NCBI GenBank assembly: GCA_033439795.1
Contig: JAUTDP010000005.1
Location: forward strand, 1,269,001-1,333,000
DNA from: Sordaria brevicollis
Taxonomy: Eukaryota > Ascomycota > Sordariomycetes > Sordariales > Sordariaceae
Length of the DNA stretch: 64,000 nt
Reading direction: 5' to 3'
Shown: piece by piece, positions 11,521-23,417 of the stretch
Numbering within the stretch: position 1 is the stretch's first letter
Layout: each line of letters begins with the position of its first letter
Made by a program: the position numbers and the translations under genes
The notes under the pieces: generated by a model
Told to the model about the DNA's origin: nothing
The model's input: only the letters and a program-made list of their open reading frames with translations
The model's database searches: none

Positions 11521-12999
11521 TAGTTAAAAACCTAAAGCGGCGAATATAATTATAAAGTCTCGTTGCTAAAAAAGTAAGGAGCGGCGTAATTTATAGAAGG
11601 CCTTAAAGATTTTAAAAAATTTACCCAGAATTTCGTAACCCGGAAGGAAGCGTATATAAATATTTTTATTTATATTTATATTAACGAAGGTATTAATTAT
11701 ATTATATTAGATAAATTCTAAATTGAAGCGTATAGCGATAGAGATAATTAATTTAAAGGAGCGCTTAACGAAGGTAGAAGTATACGTTTCTTAATTTATA
11801 TATTTTATTTATTAATCGCTACGTATAACGAATTTTATTTTAACTTTATTAAATCTCCCGTTCTTAAAGAATTTATATATATATATTTATATATAATCGA
11901 ATACTTATTTCTTACGTACCTTTAATTTTTTAACGTTAATAATAACCTAGGTTTTTATTTTTTTATAATTATTAAAATAAATTTACTCAATTTATTTAAA
12001 TAGTTAATTAAAGATGTAGGTATTAAGTGACTTATAGTTTTTAAAAGGAGGTAATAATTTTAATTAGTAAATACAATTTATTTTATTTACGGAAATAAAA
12101 TTATCGAACTCTTCCTTAATAATAATTTTATTATTGCGTTATAACTTTTCGAACTCTATTTTAGTAATTAATTTACTATTAAAGATTACCTTAAATTAAT
12201 AGAGATGGCCGGTATTAAAAATTATTATTTAAGGAGTAAAATTATAATATATTTCCTCTTTTATACGTTTATTTATATAGAAGGATATAAAAAAGGATAT
12301 AAATATAGGGCGGTCTTTAGGAATTTTTAGAAGTAATAAGTAACTAATATTATTTAGGATAAAATTAATAGATATTAGGTTTTTAAAGGAGGATATAGTA
12401 TTAAGGAGTTTTATAGGAGTAAGAACTTCGTTAAATATTTACAGAAGTAGAGGATCTTTTTTTAATTTTAATAAAGAATTAAGTATTTTAATAATTTCGA
12501 TATTTTTTTAATATTTAAAAAAGAAGTTTTTAATTAGTAGGTTTATAACAAATATTTAATTATAGCTTTAGAGTAATTCTACGAACTTATTTAAAGAAAT
12601 TTTTAAAAATTAGGCTTCAATAGGAACCTCCCCTAAGAATATAGTATTTTTATTAAAAAGTACATCGCGTATATAAATTATTATATTAGTAATTAAATTC
12701 TAAATACAATAAATTAATAATATTATATATTTAATAAAATAACTAATTTATATTTTAGGGTTAAACTTTTAATAACGTTATTCCTTCTTTTAAATAACGG
12801 GAATTATAGCGTATACTCTATAATTATAAATTTATAAATAAAAGATATTTAAACGCTACGGAAATAAGTAACTATTTTATTAAGTAATAAAAATATAAAA
12901 GCATTCGTATAGGGAAAATTAATCGTAAAGAAGTTTTAAAGACTTATTTATTAAATAGACAACTATAATTATAATATTTAATTATAAATTTATAATAAA

Positions 13000-13090
13000 A
13001 TAAATATTTTTTTATATTACGTTAATCTTTTCTTTAATTATACCCCCCGAACATTCAGCGCCATTATTTTATATTTAAATATAAAGGGCC
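13000..13090 (-). pseudogene. Relic of Copia integrase around the catalytic glutamate
   Basis: On the minus strand 13042-13065 reads NGAECSGG, followed by IIKEKI. Copia integrases have NGxAER-type sequence here with the third catalytic acidic residue; Arg-to-Cys is a C-to-T change. Its position upstream of the RT relic gives Copia domain order. Confidence 0.7.
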
Positions 13091-15679
13091 GAGGGTTCTA
13101 TAATTATACTATTTAACGTAAATAATTTTTATATTATATAAGACCCGCTAATTTCGTTATTATATTCAATAATTTTAATAGTAATATTATAACGTTTTTT
13201 AAAGATATTAAATAAATCGTTAAGGAAGTTGGTAATTATTTCGATACGTCGATTAAGTATATAATAATCCTAAATATAATTAATATATTTATAAATAATT
13301 AATATAGCGTTAATATAGCCGCGGCGGTTTTTTATATAATTAAAGAAATTAATAGCGAATTTCTCCCTTAGGCTAAAACCGTAATCTCGAAGTCTTCTAT
13401 TAATTTAGCGCTTAATTTTTAAAATTGTATATATATTATAATATATTGTAAAGGGGCCTTTAAAATACGTATTAATAACGTTAGAAAGGTAATCGAAGAT
13501 TTGGGGACTTAAATAATTAAAGTAGTAGTATTAAATAATAACTTCTTTCTTATAGTATTTATAACCATTAATAAAATTAAAACGGTTACGCCTAGCGTAA
13601 AAAGAGGTTTTAGAAATTTATTTAAATAGGCGTTCGAAAATAATTTAGCGGTATAGAATTGAGAAATAATAAAAGAGAAAATCGTTTAAAGACTATAAGT
13701 AATTAGTAAAAGGTCGCTAATTTTAATAGAGATTAATTTTTCAAAATAAATATAAAGAAATAAAATTAATTATAAAATTAGAATAGAAGGCTACGTTATA
13801 AAAACGAAGGGTACGCAGGCTAAAAATACTATTAATTAAAATATCGACGTCGCCGTATCCTTTAATAGGAATACGTAAATTTTTAATTTATAAGCTATTA
13901 TTATAAGGAACGTAATAAAAATTAATAAAATAAATAATTTAATTAAAAATATATAAAAAATTCCCCGAATCGAGGATTATATAATTTTTAAAAAGGTATA
14001 AATTTATACGCCTATTTCCTACTTAGAGAGCCGCCTAATATATAATTATTATATAAACTAATATTATTAATAAATTCTCGCTAAAGAATTAAGTAGAGCG
14101 GTTACCGCCGATAGGGGTATTATTAGGGTTAGAATTTAAAATTTAAATAACCTCCTATTATAATTTATTAATTTCTTTTTTAAAATCTTTATTATTAAAT
14201 AGGTTTTTAATAATTTTGGCTTTAATTTAAAGAATAGGCTTCTATTTAGGGTTAATAACTTTCTTTAAGAATAAATATTAATAGTATTTAGTAATATAAG
14301 TACCTTATTAATATATTTTATAGCGAATTCCTAGGGTTTTTACTATAAGATTAGTAAATAAAGCTAGAGGGGCGGCCTTTCGATTTAATACGCTTTTATA
14401 CGCTTTAAAAATATTATACCTTCTTTTCCGGGATATATTATTATTATTAATATATTGAAAAGTGTAAATAGAATTCTAGCCTATTTAAATAAAATTTTGA
14501 TTATTAATTAGGACTTTATTAGGAAAAGCGTCTTTACCTTTAATATTATTATTTTATAAATTTTTAAAAGTTAATTTTATACCGAACGTATTTCTATAAC
14601 CTTTTAATAATAGAATTATAATAGAAAGGCGTTTATATAATACTTTAAAGCGGAAATATTTAAATATAAGGTAAAAATTTAAAATATTAATATACGCCCT
14701 TTCTTTAAATTTTTTAATAATAATATAAATTTAAAGGGGTTTAATAACCTATAAAATATTATAAATATTTTGGAATTAAACCGTAACTAATATAATTTTA
14801 GGGATTTTATATTTCCGGGAATTAATTATAACGGTTTCCTAGCCGTTAATTTAGGTTTAGAGACTACTATTATATTTATAGGGTTCGTTTAATAAAAGTT
14901 TTATATAATTATAATATTTTTAATATACTTTGAATAAGGAATATTCTTCGTAATAGAATATAATATCTTTAAAATTAGCGTATTATTATAGAATTATATA
15001 AATATCGCCTATATAATTAGAATATAGGGCTTTTAAAACGGTAGTTTATATACGGTCTCGAATTAGAATATCGTTTTTAGTAAAATTTTTATAATTTTTA
15101 AAGCGTTAAGCGTAATTAATTTTATTAGAATTATAATTTTACTTAATTATAATAGTAAGATTAGAAGCTAGGATACTAGCTTCCTCTTTTTAAACTTCTT
15201 CGTCTTTATCGGTAATCTCGAAATTAGAAACTTAAATTGCGGCTAGGGCGGTATTGCGAATTGCGGCCTATTTAATAGTAGAATTATTTCCTAAAATTAA
15301 AATATATATAATAATTTTATTAGCGAATTTAGTAAATACTTCGCGGGTAATATTAATACGACGAAGGGAATTGGCTTTGAATTTATAATTTTCGAATTCG
15401 ATTTCGAAGGGTTTAGTAATTTCCTTATTTTTTTTAAATAAATAGGATTTAAACTTAAAGCCCTAAATAAAGCCGAATAATTCCTTATTCTAATCCCTAA
15501 AATTAAATCCTACGTTCAAAATCATTCTATTACTAATAAATATAATTATAACCGTAAGGGTAGTATAAATATCGTTAATAAAAGATATAGTAGATTGAAG
15601 AATAAGGTTGATTATTATAAATAAAGAGTTTATACTTTTGAATATAGCGTAGACGCAAGGCGTAAGTTAAATTGTTAAT

Positions 15680-15865
15680 TATTAAATTATATAACTAAAT
15701 TGAAGGTAGAGATATATATATATTATATACTCTAGAGCCCTCTATAAGAGGGTCTGGGGATACCAGAGTAATAAGAAAACTCTGCAGTCAGACAGGTGGC
15801 TGGGAGGCTAGTCCTCTTGTGGAGATACCTCCTAATTGGCCAGATATAGCCTGCCCATTCTGACA
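15680..15865 (-). repeat. Right LTR (5' LTR of the minus-strand element)
   Basis: A 186-bp copy that ends TGACA. Its outer (right) part is nearly free of RIP. Its inner (left) end is strongly mutated, so the terminal TGTCAG of the other copy appears here as TATTAA. Confidence 0.93.
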
Positions 15866-15870
15866 CCTCC
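15866..15870. repeat. Right target-site duplication (CCTCC)
   Basis: Identical to 10156-10160. Confidence 0.9.
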
Positions 15871-18800
15871 CTTTCTATACCAAATTTCGCCCTGGATATT
15901 GTACAACTCATCAACTCTTCAGCTTCGTTTGCCCACAAGAATACGGAGCCCTCCGTTATGCGTTTGCAATTCAGCGTTCTCCTGGAAAAGATGGGATTTG
16001 AGAAAGGAAGAAATCGAAAGATCGCAACGAAACATGCCATCATCCGCTCAAAGTCCAATCTGGCAGTTCACCAATCCGCTGGAAAAAGACAGCTCGTGAG
16101 GCGCGACAACCGAAAGGTCCAGTTAACCCCTGTCACTCATCCGCGCCAAGCCAAAGGACTACCAAAAGCTCGCCGCAACAGGGGTCGTTCGTAGATCTCA
16201 TTGGCCATCGGCCATGTCTTAGACAACCACCGAACTTGTCGAACTTGTGGACTGTGGACTGCAACCAGGCGGCTTCTGACGACAGGAGTTCAACGATCGC
16301 TTCTGTTCCGTGGGATTCTCTTCTTGAGGTTGAGGGAGTTCTCTCCTGGAACCTATGGTCTACGCTATCTGGTAACGTGATCGCAAAGTGGTGTGAACTG
16401 TTTGGAGTTACCATTCCTTTGCGGCTCTGAGTGGGTACGAGTTAACCACACCTCATCCATACACCTCATCCAAGAGGACATCTGCCTTGTTGGTGTTTTC
16501 TCTTTGGGTATAGTCTCCGTGTCACTCGGCGGCTGTGCGAAGAATCTTCGGTTTATTATAAGCTTCTTGCTAGACCAGATACGTCATCTAGACGGCTGAG
16601 AGGGTGAATCCGATCGGGTTTGTTGCTGGTGGCTTCGGATATCCCATACCGAATGATGTTCAGGTGTCGGCTTGCCGAAAGGTAGATAGTCAGTCAGTCT
16701 GCCTACACTAGGTCTCTTGAGATGGCCGACGGGAGTCATCCCTCAGCATCAGCAAGCCTTAGACAACAGTATCATACCAGAAATGTTCACTTCCCCATCT
16801 CTTTCCCCATCAACTCTTCCCTCGCCAAGCTAGCTGAGTACCCAACATGGTTTTGTCTTCCTAGCTGCCTCCCCAACGTTCCAAGCTTACCTAGTCTTTC
16901 TTCAGCAATGGCATCATTTTCAGCTCTCTTCTTTTGCTGACTTGTCGACACTATCACCAGTTGTTCATCCGATGCTAGCTATCAATGCCACACCATGCCT
17001 TTCCCATTTTCATCTCATGTCTAGTTGAGCTCGATCGGATGGAAGACGCAAAGATTGGATGAATCGAACTCACCTCTCCCTCGCCTCAGCTGTCCGTTAT
17101 CATCTACCTTACCCACCCATCTGACTGTACGATATCCAACCCAACTCCACAGAAAGCAGAGGATACTTCCATGTACCCTGCTCTCCCGTATCCCGTCCCG
17201 TCATCGTTTTGTCTTGAACGTAGTGCGGGCGCTTCCATGTCAGCCTAGCTTGAGACTAGTCAGTCGAACTCGCCAGGTTAACCTCGCTTCAAAAAATCCT
17301 CGAAAGGCCGAAGCCGGCAAGAAACCAAGACGAAGATTAAGACACCAAGATGTCTGAGATGTTGGGGTAGGGCGGGTGTGGCTGCCTGGTGTAGAACACA
17401 TGTCTCCGCGCTTGATTGAGCTTGGATCGTGAGTGGACTGTGCCGGGATGATGTTCTACATTCACCCAGAAGGGCAACCATTGTCTTGGTTTTCTCTTTG
17501 CTATTCCTACCAGTTTCGCTACTAATCCTCACAGAAAAACTTGTCTGTAGGTGTTTCTAGGTGGTTCTATTGCCGAGTGTCCCTCCGCTCCTTCATTCCC
17601 TCCACGGCATCCTTCTGATAACCCAAGCTTAGGTCCACCTATGTCTACTGGCCGGTCAGTTTCAGTCCACTCCACCTCTAGCTAGAAATGATAGATAACA
17701 TAGGATCTCACTGAACTACGCTAAAAAAACAGTTTTTCAAAACCCTGTGCTCGCTTCTTCCTATCCATTAATCCTCCTCCTCCCCGAACTCTGGGCGTCT
17801 CCTTGGCCTATGAGCGTCCATGCAACTTCTACTACCCCTCCCCCCATTATTTGCTTCTCCTCAAGTCTTGTCATCCTCTTACCTTACCTTCCTGAGCTAG
17901 TGTCTCCATCCATTCCCTCCTCTCCTTTATTAATACAATATGACATATGTGCCGTTCTTAGTCCCAATTCACCATCGGATTTCGAATTCTTGCATTTTTT
18001 GTCTTCCTCCTTCGACTCCGCTTGAAATGACAAAATGAAAACATGGCTGAATTTCTAGACCAGTAGGAATGAGTGACGTCGTTTCGAAAAGATGTCTTAA
18101 GCGCCCATTCATGATTAGTTGCAAAGGATGTGACTCAGCCCTTGACTAACAGCAGACTAGACCAAGGCGTCAGTTTGTCATTTATCTATGCATCTGTTAC
18201 AAATCTCAAAAATACATAGCCTACAATAATAAATGTGAGTGTCGACGATGGATGGAGAATTACAAGAGCAGTAGTTGGCTTCATTTCTTGCTGATGATGA
18301 TGAAATGGCTTGCTTGCCAGAAAATTGACCTCGGAGTGGACATGCTATTGTGTCGGAGCCGGGTACTGTTAACGAATGGTCTCTCGTCGAACCAGTCATG
18401 TAGATTCGCGCGCCCGGAGACTTGGATGAAACGAGCCAGTTATATAGCTGAATGAACCGGATATTAGATACCTTCCTTGGTGCAAGCCCGGATTGTATTG
18501 GAAAAGGCGTTTCGGTCATGATGACGGAGGAGGCGACTTGTTTGTTCATGGGTATCTGTGTAGTGATAGGATGACAATCACGATGTTCGGTAAAACATAT
18601 TGGGACCAGGACTGCATTGAAAACGTTTTGAGTATGACAAATATGCAATATGTAAATGAATTTCAGTTATGTACATTTAGTGCAAAGCGTCTGTATGGTT
18701 CAGACCCCAATCAAAACAGCTCTGTTGGTTCCTCCTCACGGAAGGCCATGCTTCCCGTTCTTGCTCTCGTTATGTATTGTGACCCGTGACCTTCTAGGAT

Positions 18801-18972
18801 ATGCTCCTTTCTATCCTCTATAGATCTGTCTTGTGACATATTCTGTCTATATGACCTGCATAATAAACCGGGTATATAATGAAAGATGAAAACAAGTTCC
18901 TGATATATCTGGTTGTTTGGTCGGTACTGTTGTATCCCGCAGCAGCTTCTTGACTGCTTTCTTACTGTTTGT
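15871..18972. other. Gene-poor region right of the retrotransposon
   Basis: Composition returns at once to normal at 15871. I see no recognisable coding sequence. Short open frames on both strands are interrupted and compositionally random, and 17740-18030 is pyrimidine-rich. The last few hundred bases probably hold the 3' untranslated region of the minus-strand gene ending at 18973. Confidence 0.55.
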
Positions 18973-21732
18973 TTATCTGAGGTAGCGATCGAAGCCCTCA
19001 AAGTCCTGGAAATACTCGTCCAAGGTCTTTGGCTCTGGAGGTTTTTTGACCGGATATGATTTCTTCGTGTCCGGGTTTGCATTACCCTCCGCTTCCTCTT
19101 GTTTCTGTCGATGTAAATATTTCAGTTTGGTGGCGAACGGTGGCCTTCCACCTGGGCCATACTTCACCCAGAGCCTGCTTCCCAACGCATACTCGCGATT
19201 GTGAGGAATGAACAGCTCTGGCTGTGACTCTCTGAACTGGACTTTCCACTTCTTCATGTGGTGGTGATACAGTACGGGCAGACGTTCCAGAACGTGGCTG
19301 CCCCATGCAAGGTTACACAACCTAATGGCTTCTTTGAGCGAAAGCGTCTCCCTGATTTTGGGAGGCACGTAATGATGCTGCCACTTCTGAGGCCGGTGAA
19401 AGCGTTTGATCTCGCCGGTAATCAAAAGCACGGTGAGTGCTGGCAGAATGGCCTGATGAGCCCAGGTATCGTCCGCCCTTACCCCTCTTTCCTTGAGCAT
19501 TGCCACTAGTTTGATGCCTCGGGCAAAGAAGAAGTCTGCTGGCTTTGACAACTCTCCCACAGCCCATGGTATACCCCTGGAACTGCGAAAACCCCAGCGG
19601 ATGATCGATCCCATAAGCTCCGTGTTGAATATTTTGTGCAATGGATGGTAAGGGCTCGTCGTGCTGAGTTTGGTCGGAAGGCTCATGAATATTTCAGACT
19701 CCGGCAAATTCTGGGCAATGGCATCGGGGAGATCGGACTTATGGACGCGGAAAGCACCTGCCGGAGGCTCCAAAGCACCCTCGTAATAGCGGACAATATC
19801 CCATACAAGTTCGTCCCGCTCGTCATGCAGCCCTGAACGACCGAGTCTGAAGAGAATAACCCGAGATGCCTCAACCGTGAGTGGATAGCCAAGTCGTAAA
19901 AGCCGTCTATGCATGTTGGTATAAGAGGAAATGTCCACGCCATCCTTCTCAGGCCGTGGAACTATCTCTTCGCAAATATGTAGTGAGACAGTCTCGACAG
20001 TAGAGTCCATCAGTTCGATATTTCCATTGTCCATGATGTCGAAGAAACCAACCATAGCTGAAGCGCTCTTGGCTTCCAAGCAGACCAATAACGCTTCGTT
20101 CGCCAATTCCTTCAGAAGCTGCCTCGTTCTGAAATGACTAGCTTCCACCAGGAGTTGACAGAGAAGGAAGTCTCCCTCCATAGCAGCACCCCTCAGATAT
20201 GAGGAGTGCATGGCAAAATTATCGAACTCTTCCGGATGCATGACGGTGTATATCAGACCCTCGAAAAGCTCTTCGTCGCCAATTGTGGCAAGGTACTGCA
20301 GAGTCTGTGAATATGTCGAATCGCCGATACTGATCCCATACTCTCGGAGTAGCGCAATGTAGTGGAGGAGTCGATCGGGAGATGGTTTGCGCCGCGCAAG
20401 AGCTTGCAACGAGAGCGGCCCAATCTCTCCAAAGCCGAGAGTTGAAAGTGTACCAATGATTGTTTCGATGGAGAAATCGAGGGTCGCAAACCATCTTGCG
20501 CCCAAACTGTCGTTATCTGTTTGATCCCTGATGCCGAACACATTGCCCAGACTTTTGGAGATTTGATAGTCGAAGCTGACATTAGATTGTCGGTTATCGC
20601 TTCGCAGAAGCTTTTTAATGTCTTCATATTTCGGAGGCGCAGCTTTTCTCGGTGCAAGCAAAGACTCTTCTTCGGCAGTCAACTTGATCTTCGGATGAAA
20701 GGCAACCAAGAACTGCAAGAACGGCTGAGAGGCCCCGGTTGTTGGAAAGTCCTTGTGAGAAAGAAACAGTCGTCGCCAATCACGGGCAATACCTTCCTCT
20801 CCCTGAGCAAAGAGGTAGGATATAATTTCGTCGTAAAAGTTCTGGCGAACGCTCGTCATATAAAGTGCTTGGAGAATTTCTCGAACCTTTGCGTCGGAAT
20901 TAGTGATGAACTGCTTCAGCACTTGGATAAGGGGCTTAGCATCGGGGCAAAACGACGAGCTGAGGCGCAGGTGCCACAATAGAGTTGATTGTATATCTTG
21001 TTGCGCGATGAAGTAAGATACAACACCTGCGTAGAGGTTTGGCCACAAGACTCCGTGGTCTTTGTAGAGCCACTCAGCATAGGACCATGCACTGTGTAGC
21101 ATGAATTGATCGCGAACAGCCGCGCCTAGTATTGCTTGCCAGAATTGCTCAGCAATTGGTCCTTCCACTGTCGTCAATTTTCGCCGTTTTTGCAAGCCCT
21201 TGAGAACTGCAGCCACTCCGGCATCCCCTTCGGTGCGTTGGCGGTGCTCTAGTATGCATGACCAAAGAGTGATGTCGTTCGCATACTGTGGCCAGTCAAC
21301 CAGTCGCGGCTGTCCATCCTCTGGTGTTTCTGCAAGAACATCGCACTGGAAGCGCAACTCTTCGTCGGTAGCCGTCAAGATATCCCAGTCGTCCCGTTGG
21401 AAGGGCTGGTTGGCGAAACGAGATGATCGAAAGCCCGGCCATCTTGACAGGTCGTACGTGCTAGACGACGCTTGGCACGATAGCGCCTGGACTGCCGAGG
21501 CACTTGAAGCATTCTCTGTGGTATTCCGAACACCGTGGTCTTCTTCAGCCGCCGGACTCTCCAAAGTTGCGTGTGCCGTCAACGACTTCGACCGGCGCGC
21601 GCTCGTTGAGAAGTTGACGCATCCTGGAATTGGTCCAGATGCTTGTAAGTGCACGGCGTCCGTGTATAAGTGCGATATGGTGGAGCGGCCCGAGCGAGCT
21701 ACATGTCGCAGCACAGGAGGCACGCCTCGCAT
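18973..21732 (-). CDS. Mitochondrial pentatricopeptide-repeat-like protein
   Basis: A single-exon frame of 919 residues. The first ATG is at 21732; the frame stays open upstream, but only a GTG at 21756 precedes it. Starting at the ATG gives a good mitochondrial presequence: MRGVPPVLRHVARSGRSTIS is basic, hydroxylated and lacks acidic residues. The body is almost all helical, with repeated blocks such as HYIALLREYGISIGDSTYSQ and DEELFEGLIYTVMH that resemble degenerate PPR or TPR hairpins. Fungal proteins of this kind bind mitochondrial RNAs or the mitoribosome, but no specific target can be named. The C-terminus is basic, then ends EYFQDFEGFDRYLR. It diverges from the cytochrome oxidase subunit gene across 625 bp. 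An upstream coding exon is possible because the frame has no stop just 5' of the ATG. Confidence 0.8.
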   Translation of the reverse strand: MRGVPPVLRHVARSGRSTISHLYTDAVHLQASGPIPGCVNFSTSARRSKSLTAHATLESPAAEEDHGVRNTTENASSASAVQALSCQASSSTYDLSRWPGFRSSRFANQPFQRDDWDILTATDEELRFQCDVLAETPEDGQPRLVDWPQYANDITLWSCILEHRQRTEGDAGVAAVLKGLQKRRKLTTVEGPIAEQFWQAILGAAVRDQFMLHSAWSYAEWLYKDHGVLWPNLYAGVVSYFIAQQDIQSTLLWHLRLSSSFCPDAKPLIQVLKQFITNSDAKVREILQALYMTSVRQNFYDEIISYLFAQGEEGIARDWRRLFLSHKDFPTTGASQPFLQFLVAFHPKIKLTAEEESLLAPRKAAPPKYEDIKKLLRSDNRQSNVSFDYQISKSLGNVFGIRDQTDNDSLGARWFATLDFSIETIIGTLSTLGFGEIGPLSLQALARRKPSPDRLLHYIALLREYGISIGDSTYSQTLQYLATIGDEELFEGLIYTVMHPEEFDNFAMHSSYLRGAAMEGDFLLCQLLVEASHFRTRQLLKELANEALLVCLEAKSASAMVGFFDIMDNGNIELMDSTVETVSLHICEEIVPRPEKDGVDISSYTNMHRRLLRLGYPLTVEASRVILFRLGRSGLHDERDELVWDIVRYYEGALEPPAGAFRVHKSDLPDAIAQNLPESEIFMSLPTKLSTTSPYHPLHKIFNTELMGSIIRWGFRSSRGIPWAVGELSKPADFFFARGIKLVAMLKERGVRADDTWAHQAILPALTVLLITGEIKRFHRPQKWQHHYVPPKIRETLSLKEAIRLCNLAWGSHVLERLPVLYHHHMKKWKVQFRESQPELFIPHNREYALGSRLWVKYGPGGRPPFATKLKYLHRQKQEEAEGNANPDTKKSYPVKKPPEPKTLDEYFQDFEGFDRYLR

Positions 21733-22357
21733 AATGGTATCGTGGCCGCTCGACACAAGGAATCGGGCATATGAGTAGCGGGGACTCTTTTTGGAGGCTT
21801 TCTTATTTGAACATATTGTTTCTTTTCTCGTTCCGAGGTCGTCGCTATATCATCGTCGTCGTCGTTCGTATCGAGCGTATGTATCGTGAAGGTACCTGGC
21901 GCTGTGTTGACTGACTCGAGTAGTTCTGGGGTATCGCGGTCCCGCGGATGGGGTTGTGAGGGGATGTGGAAACTTGGGTTGAAGCTTTGACATTCTGGAG
22001 TGGAGGAGATGCAAAGTGGAGGAACTTGCATGGAGAGCTTCCCTAAAATCATGCTTAGTCATCTCTTATCGCGCTCCCCGGCAGGCATTGTCCTATTGAC
22101 AGCTTCTGAAGGTCAACATCAGCTGAGAGAGCTGTCACCTGGCAGGCAGGCAGAGCTTCCGCCGTCGTCGGGTGCAGTCTCCATCCACAAGTCCGTCCGT
22201 GCACCACAGAGCAAGCCCCGAGCCGAGAAACCTGGAGCATTGAGAGGTTCAAAGCTAACCTTCCGTCCTTTCCACGCATTCGACATCATCACACCCAACC
22301 CCTCGCATCAACACCCCCGGAATCTTCCACCCCAACGACCACCGACAACAATTCAAG
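21733..22357. promoter_or_regulatory. Shared promoter region of two nuclear genes for mitochondrial proteins
   Basis: 625 bp separate the start codons of the divergent PPR-like and COX7-like genes. I see no TATA box clearly assigned to either side. The right part, 22290-22357, is CA/CT-rich, as in fungal leaders. Confidence 0.6.
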
Positions 22358-22973
22358 ATGGCGTAAGCTTCTCCCCTCCGACTCCGAGCTTCTCGACGAC
22401 CCCGACGACCTTTCCCAAGCGACTGCGCGCATTGCGGACGCCCGCCCCAAATGTCCAATTGCAACTGTCGTCAATGACGCACGATTATTCGTCGTACGAT
22501 ATCGGAATCCCAGGCTAACAGCTATCTTTCTTGCCCGACTGCAGCGGCCTCGTCAACGCCAAGAACCGCGTTCCTGAGAAGCAGCGCTACTACCAGCAGG
22601 CTTACAAGGCTCACACCCGCCTCTGGAAGATTGTGAGTTGAATTCGACACTCGAGGATGGAGGAGGAACAACCAATGGATGGGAATGGAAGGGCGAGAGA
22701 CGGGAAGAGAACAAAGAGGATTGAGGAAGAGAGACAGAGACGGAGCTTCGATCGGGACAAGGGCTGATGATGGAATCACAAACAGGGCCCTCGCAGCGGC
22801 GTCATCATGACCACCTTCAACCTTGCCATGTGGGGTACCTTCGGCGGTGCGTATATCTTCATCTCTAGCTTACCGCTTCGCCCCTGGGTCATTCCGCTGA
22901 CTATACAATAGCCTCCATGTACGCCATGGGCCGCAAGGTTCTCGGCTACAACACCTGGTTCTCGGAGGACTAA
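22358..22973 (+). CDS. COX7: Cytochrome c oxidase subunit VII (COX7/7a family)
   Basis: Four exons, 22358-22362, 22545-22632, 22786-22846 and 22912-22973, join without a stop into 71 residues. All introns are GT-AG, with GTAAGC, GTGAGT and GTGCGT donors. The protein starts MAGLVNAKNRVPEKQRYYQQ, and VPEKQxxxQ is the opening of the COX7a family. A single membrane segment follows (VIMTTFNLAMWGTFGASMYA) and a short tail ends WFSED. The family contributes one helix to complex IV in the mitochondrial inner membrane. The first coding exon is only five bases (ATGGC). Size, helix and N-terminal motif agree; yeast Cox7 and Cox9 are both short one-helix subunits, so the exact orthologue should be confirmed by alignment. 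Confidence 0.85.
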
Positions 22974-23417
22974 ATTAGCCGTCTTACTACGATAGCCAAC
23001 GAAGGTATTACTGGGCCATGAGAGAAGCAAGTGATTCCCTTTGCATATGTGTATAGTCACAAAGAGAGCAGCATAGACAGACGGCGGTAGAGGGAAGGCC
23101 GCCTTTGGGTGACTCCTCCAAGAAGAAGCAGGCCACCGCGCCAACATTCCCTGTTTGCATCCTGGATCCAACCGACCACCTTTTGGAGCTCCTGTAACCG
23201 TGGAAATTCGTGATCCATTGGGTCTCGGCGCTTCGACTACCAAGCTCCAAATACCGATGGCTGCAGCTGGCAAGCCTTTTTCTATCATTACAAAATTATG
23301 GCTTTCTTGTTGGCCATGTGGTAGTAGTGGCCGTGAATGCGTAACGAGAGTCCGTGAAGAATGGCAACCCGTGTTGCCTCCTTTCATCCGTCATCGGGGG
23401 AGGTCAAGCAAGCTGCT
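22974..23417. other. Convergent 3' region between COX7 and clathrin light chain
   Basis: 444 bp between two stop codons facing each other; nothing coding was recognised. It must hold both 3' untranslated regions. Confidence 0.6.

Larger units (their letters stand above)
10161..15865 (-). mobile_element. RIP-mutated Ty1/Copia-type LTR retrotransposon, 5,705 bp
   Basis: Two 186-bp direct repeats bound the element and a 5-bp CCTCC duplication flanks it. The interior is extremely AT-rich: two 60-base lines counted by hand (10381 and 12001) have 9 and 13 G+C. TpA is everywhere and CpA/TpG are scarce, while CpG survives, which points to RIP. Orientation is minus: the tract CCCCCCT at 10349-10355, just inside the left LTR, reads as a polypurine tract on the minus strand. 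Mutated integrase (near 13050) and reverse transcriptase (near 11465) motifs read on the minus strand with integrase upstream of RT, which is Copia order (Gypsy has RT first). Every frame is full of stops, so the element is dead. Such islands usually carry DNA methylation and H3K9me3 in Neurospora; here that is inference. Confidence 0.94.

Noticed and set aside
10347..15679. AT-rich interior as a mitochondrial DNA insertion or centromere core
   Set aside because: LTRs, the target duplication and RT/integrase relics explain it as a RIP-mutated retrotransposon.
21733..21756. GTG start giving eight more residues on the PPR-like protein
   Set aside because: GTG starts are not expected in fungal nuclear genes, and the ATG at 21732 gives a better mitochondrial presequence.
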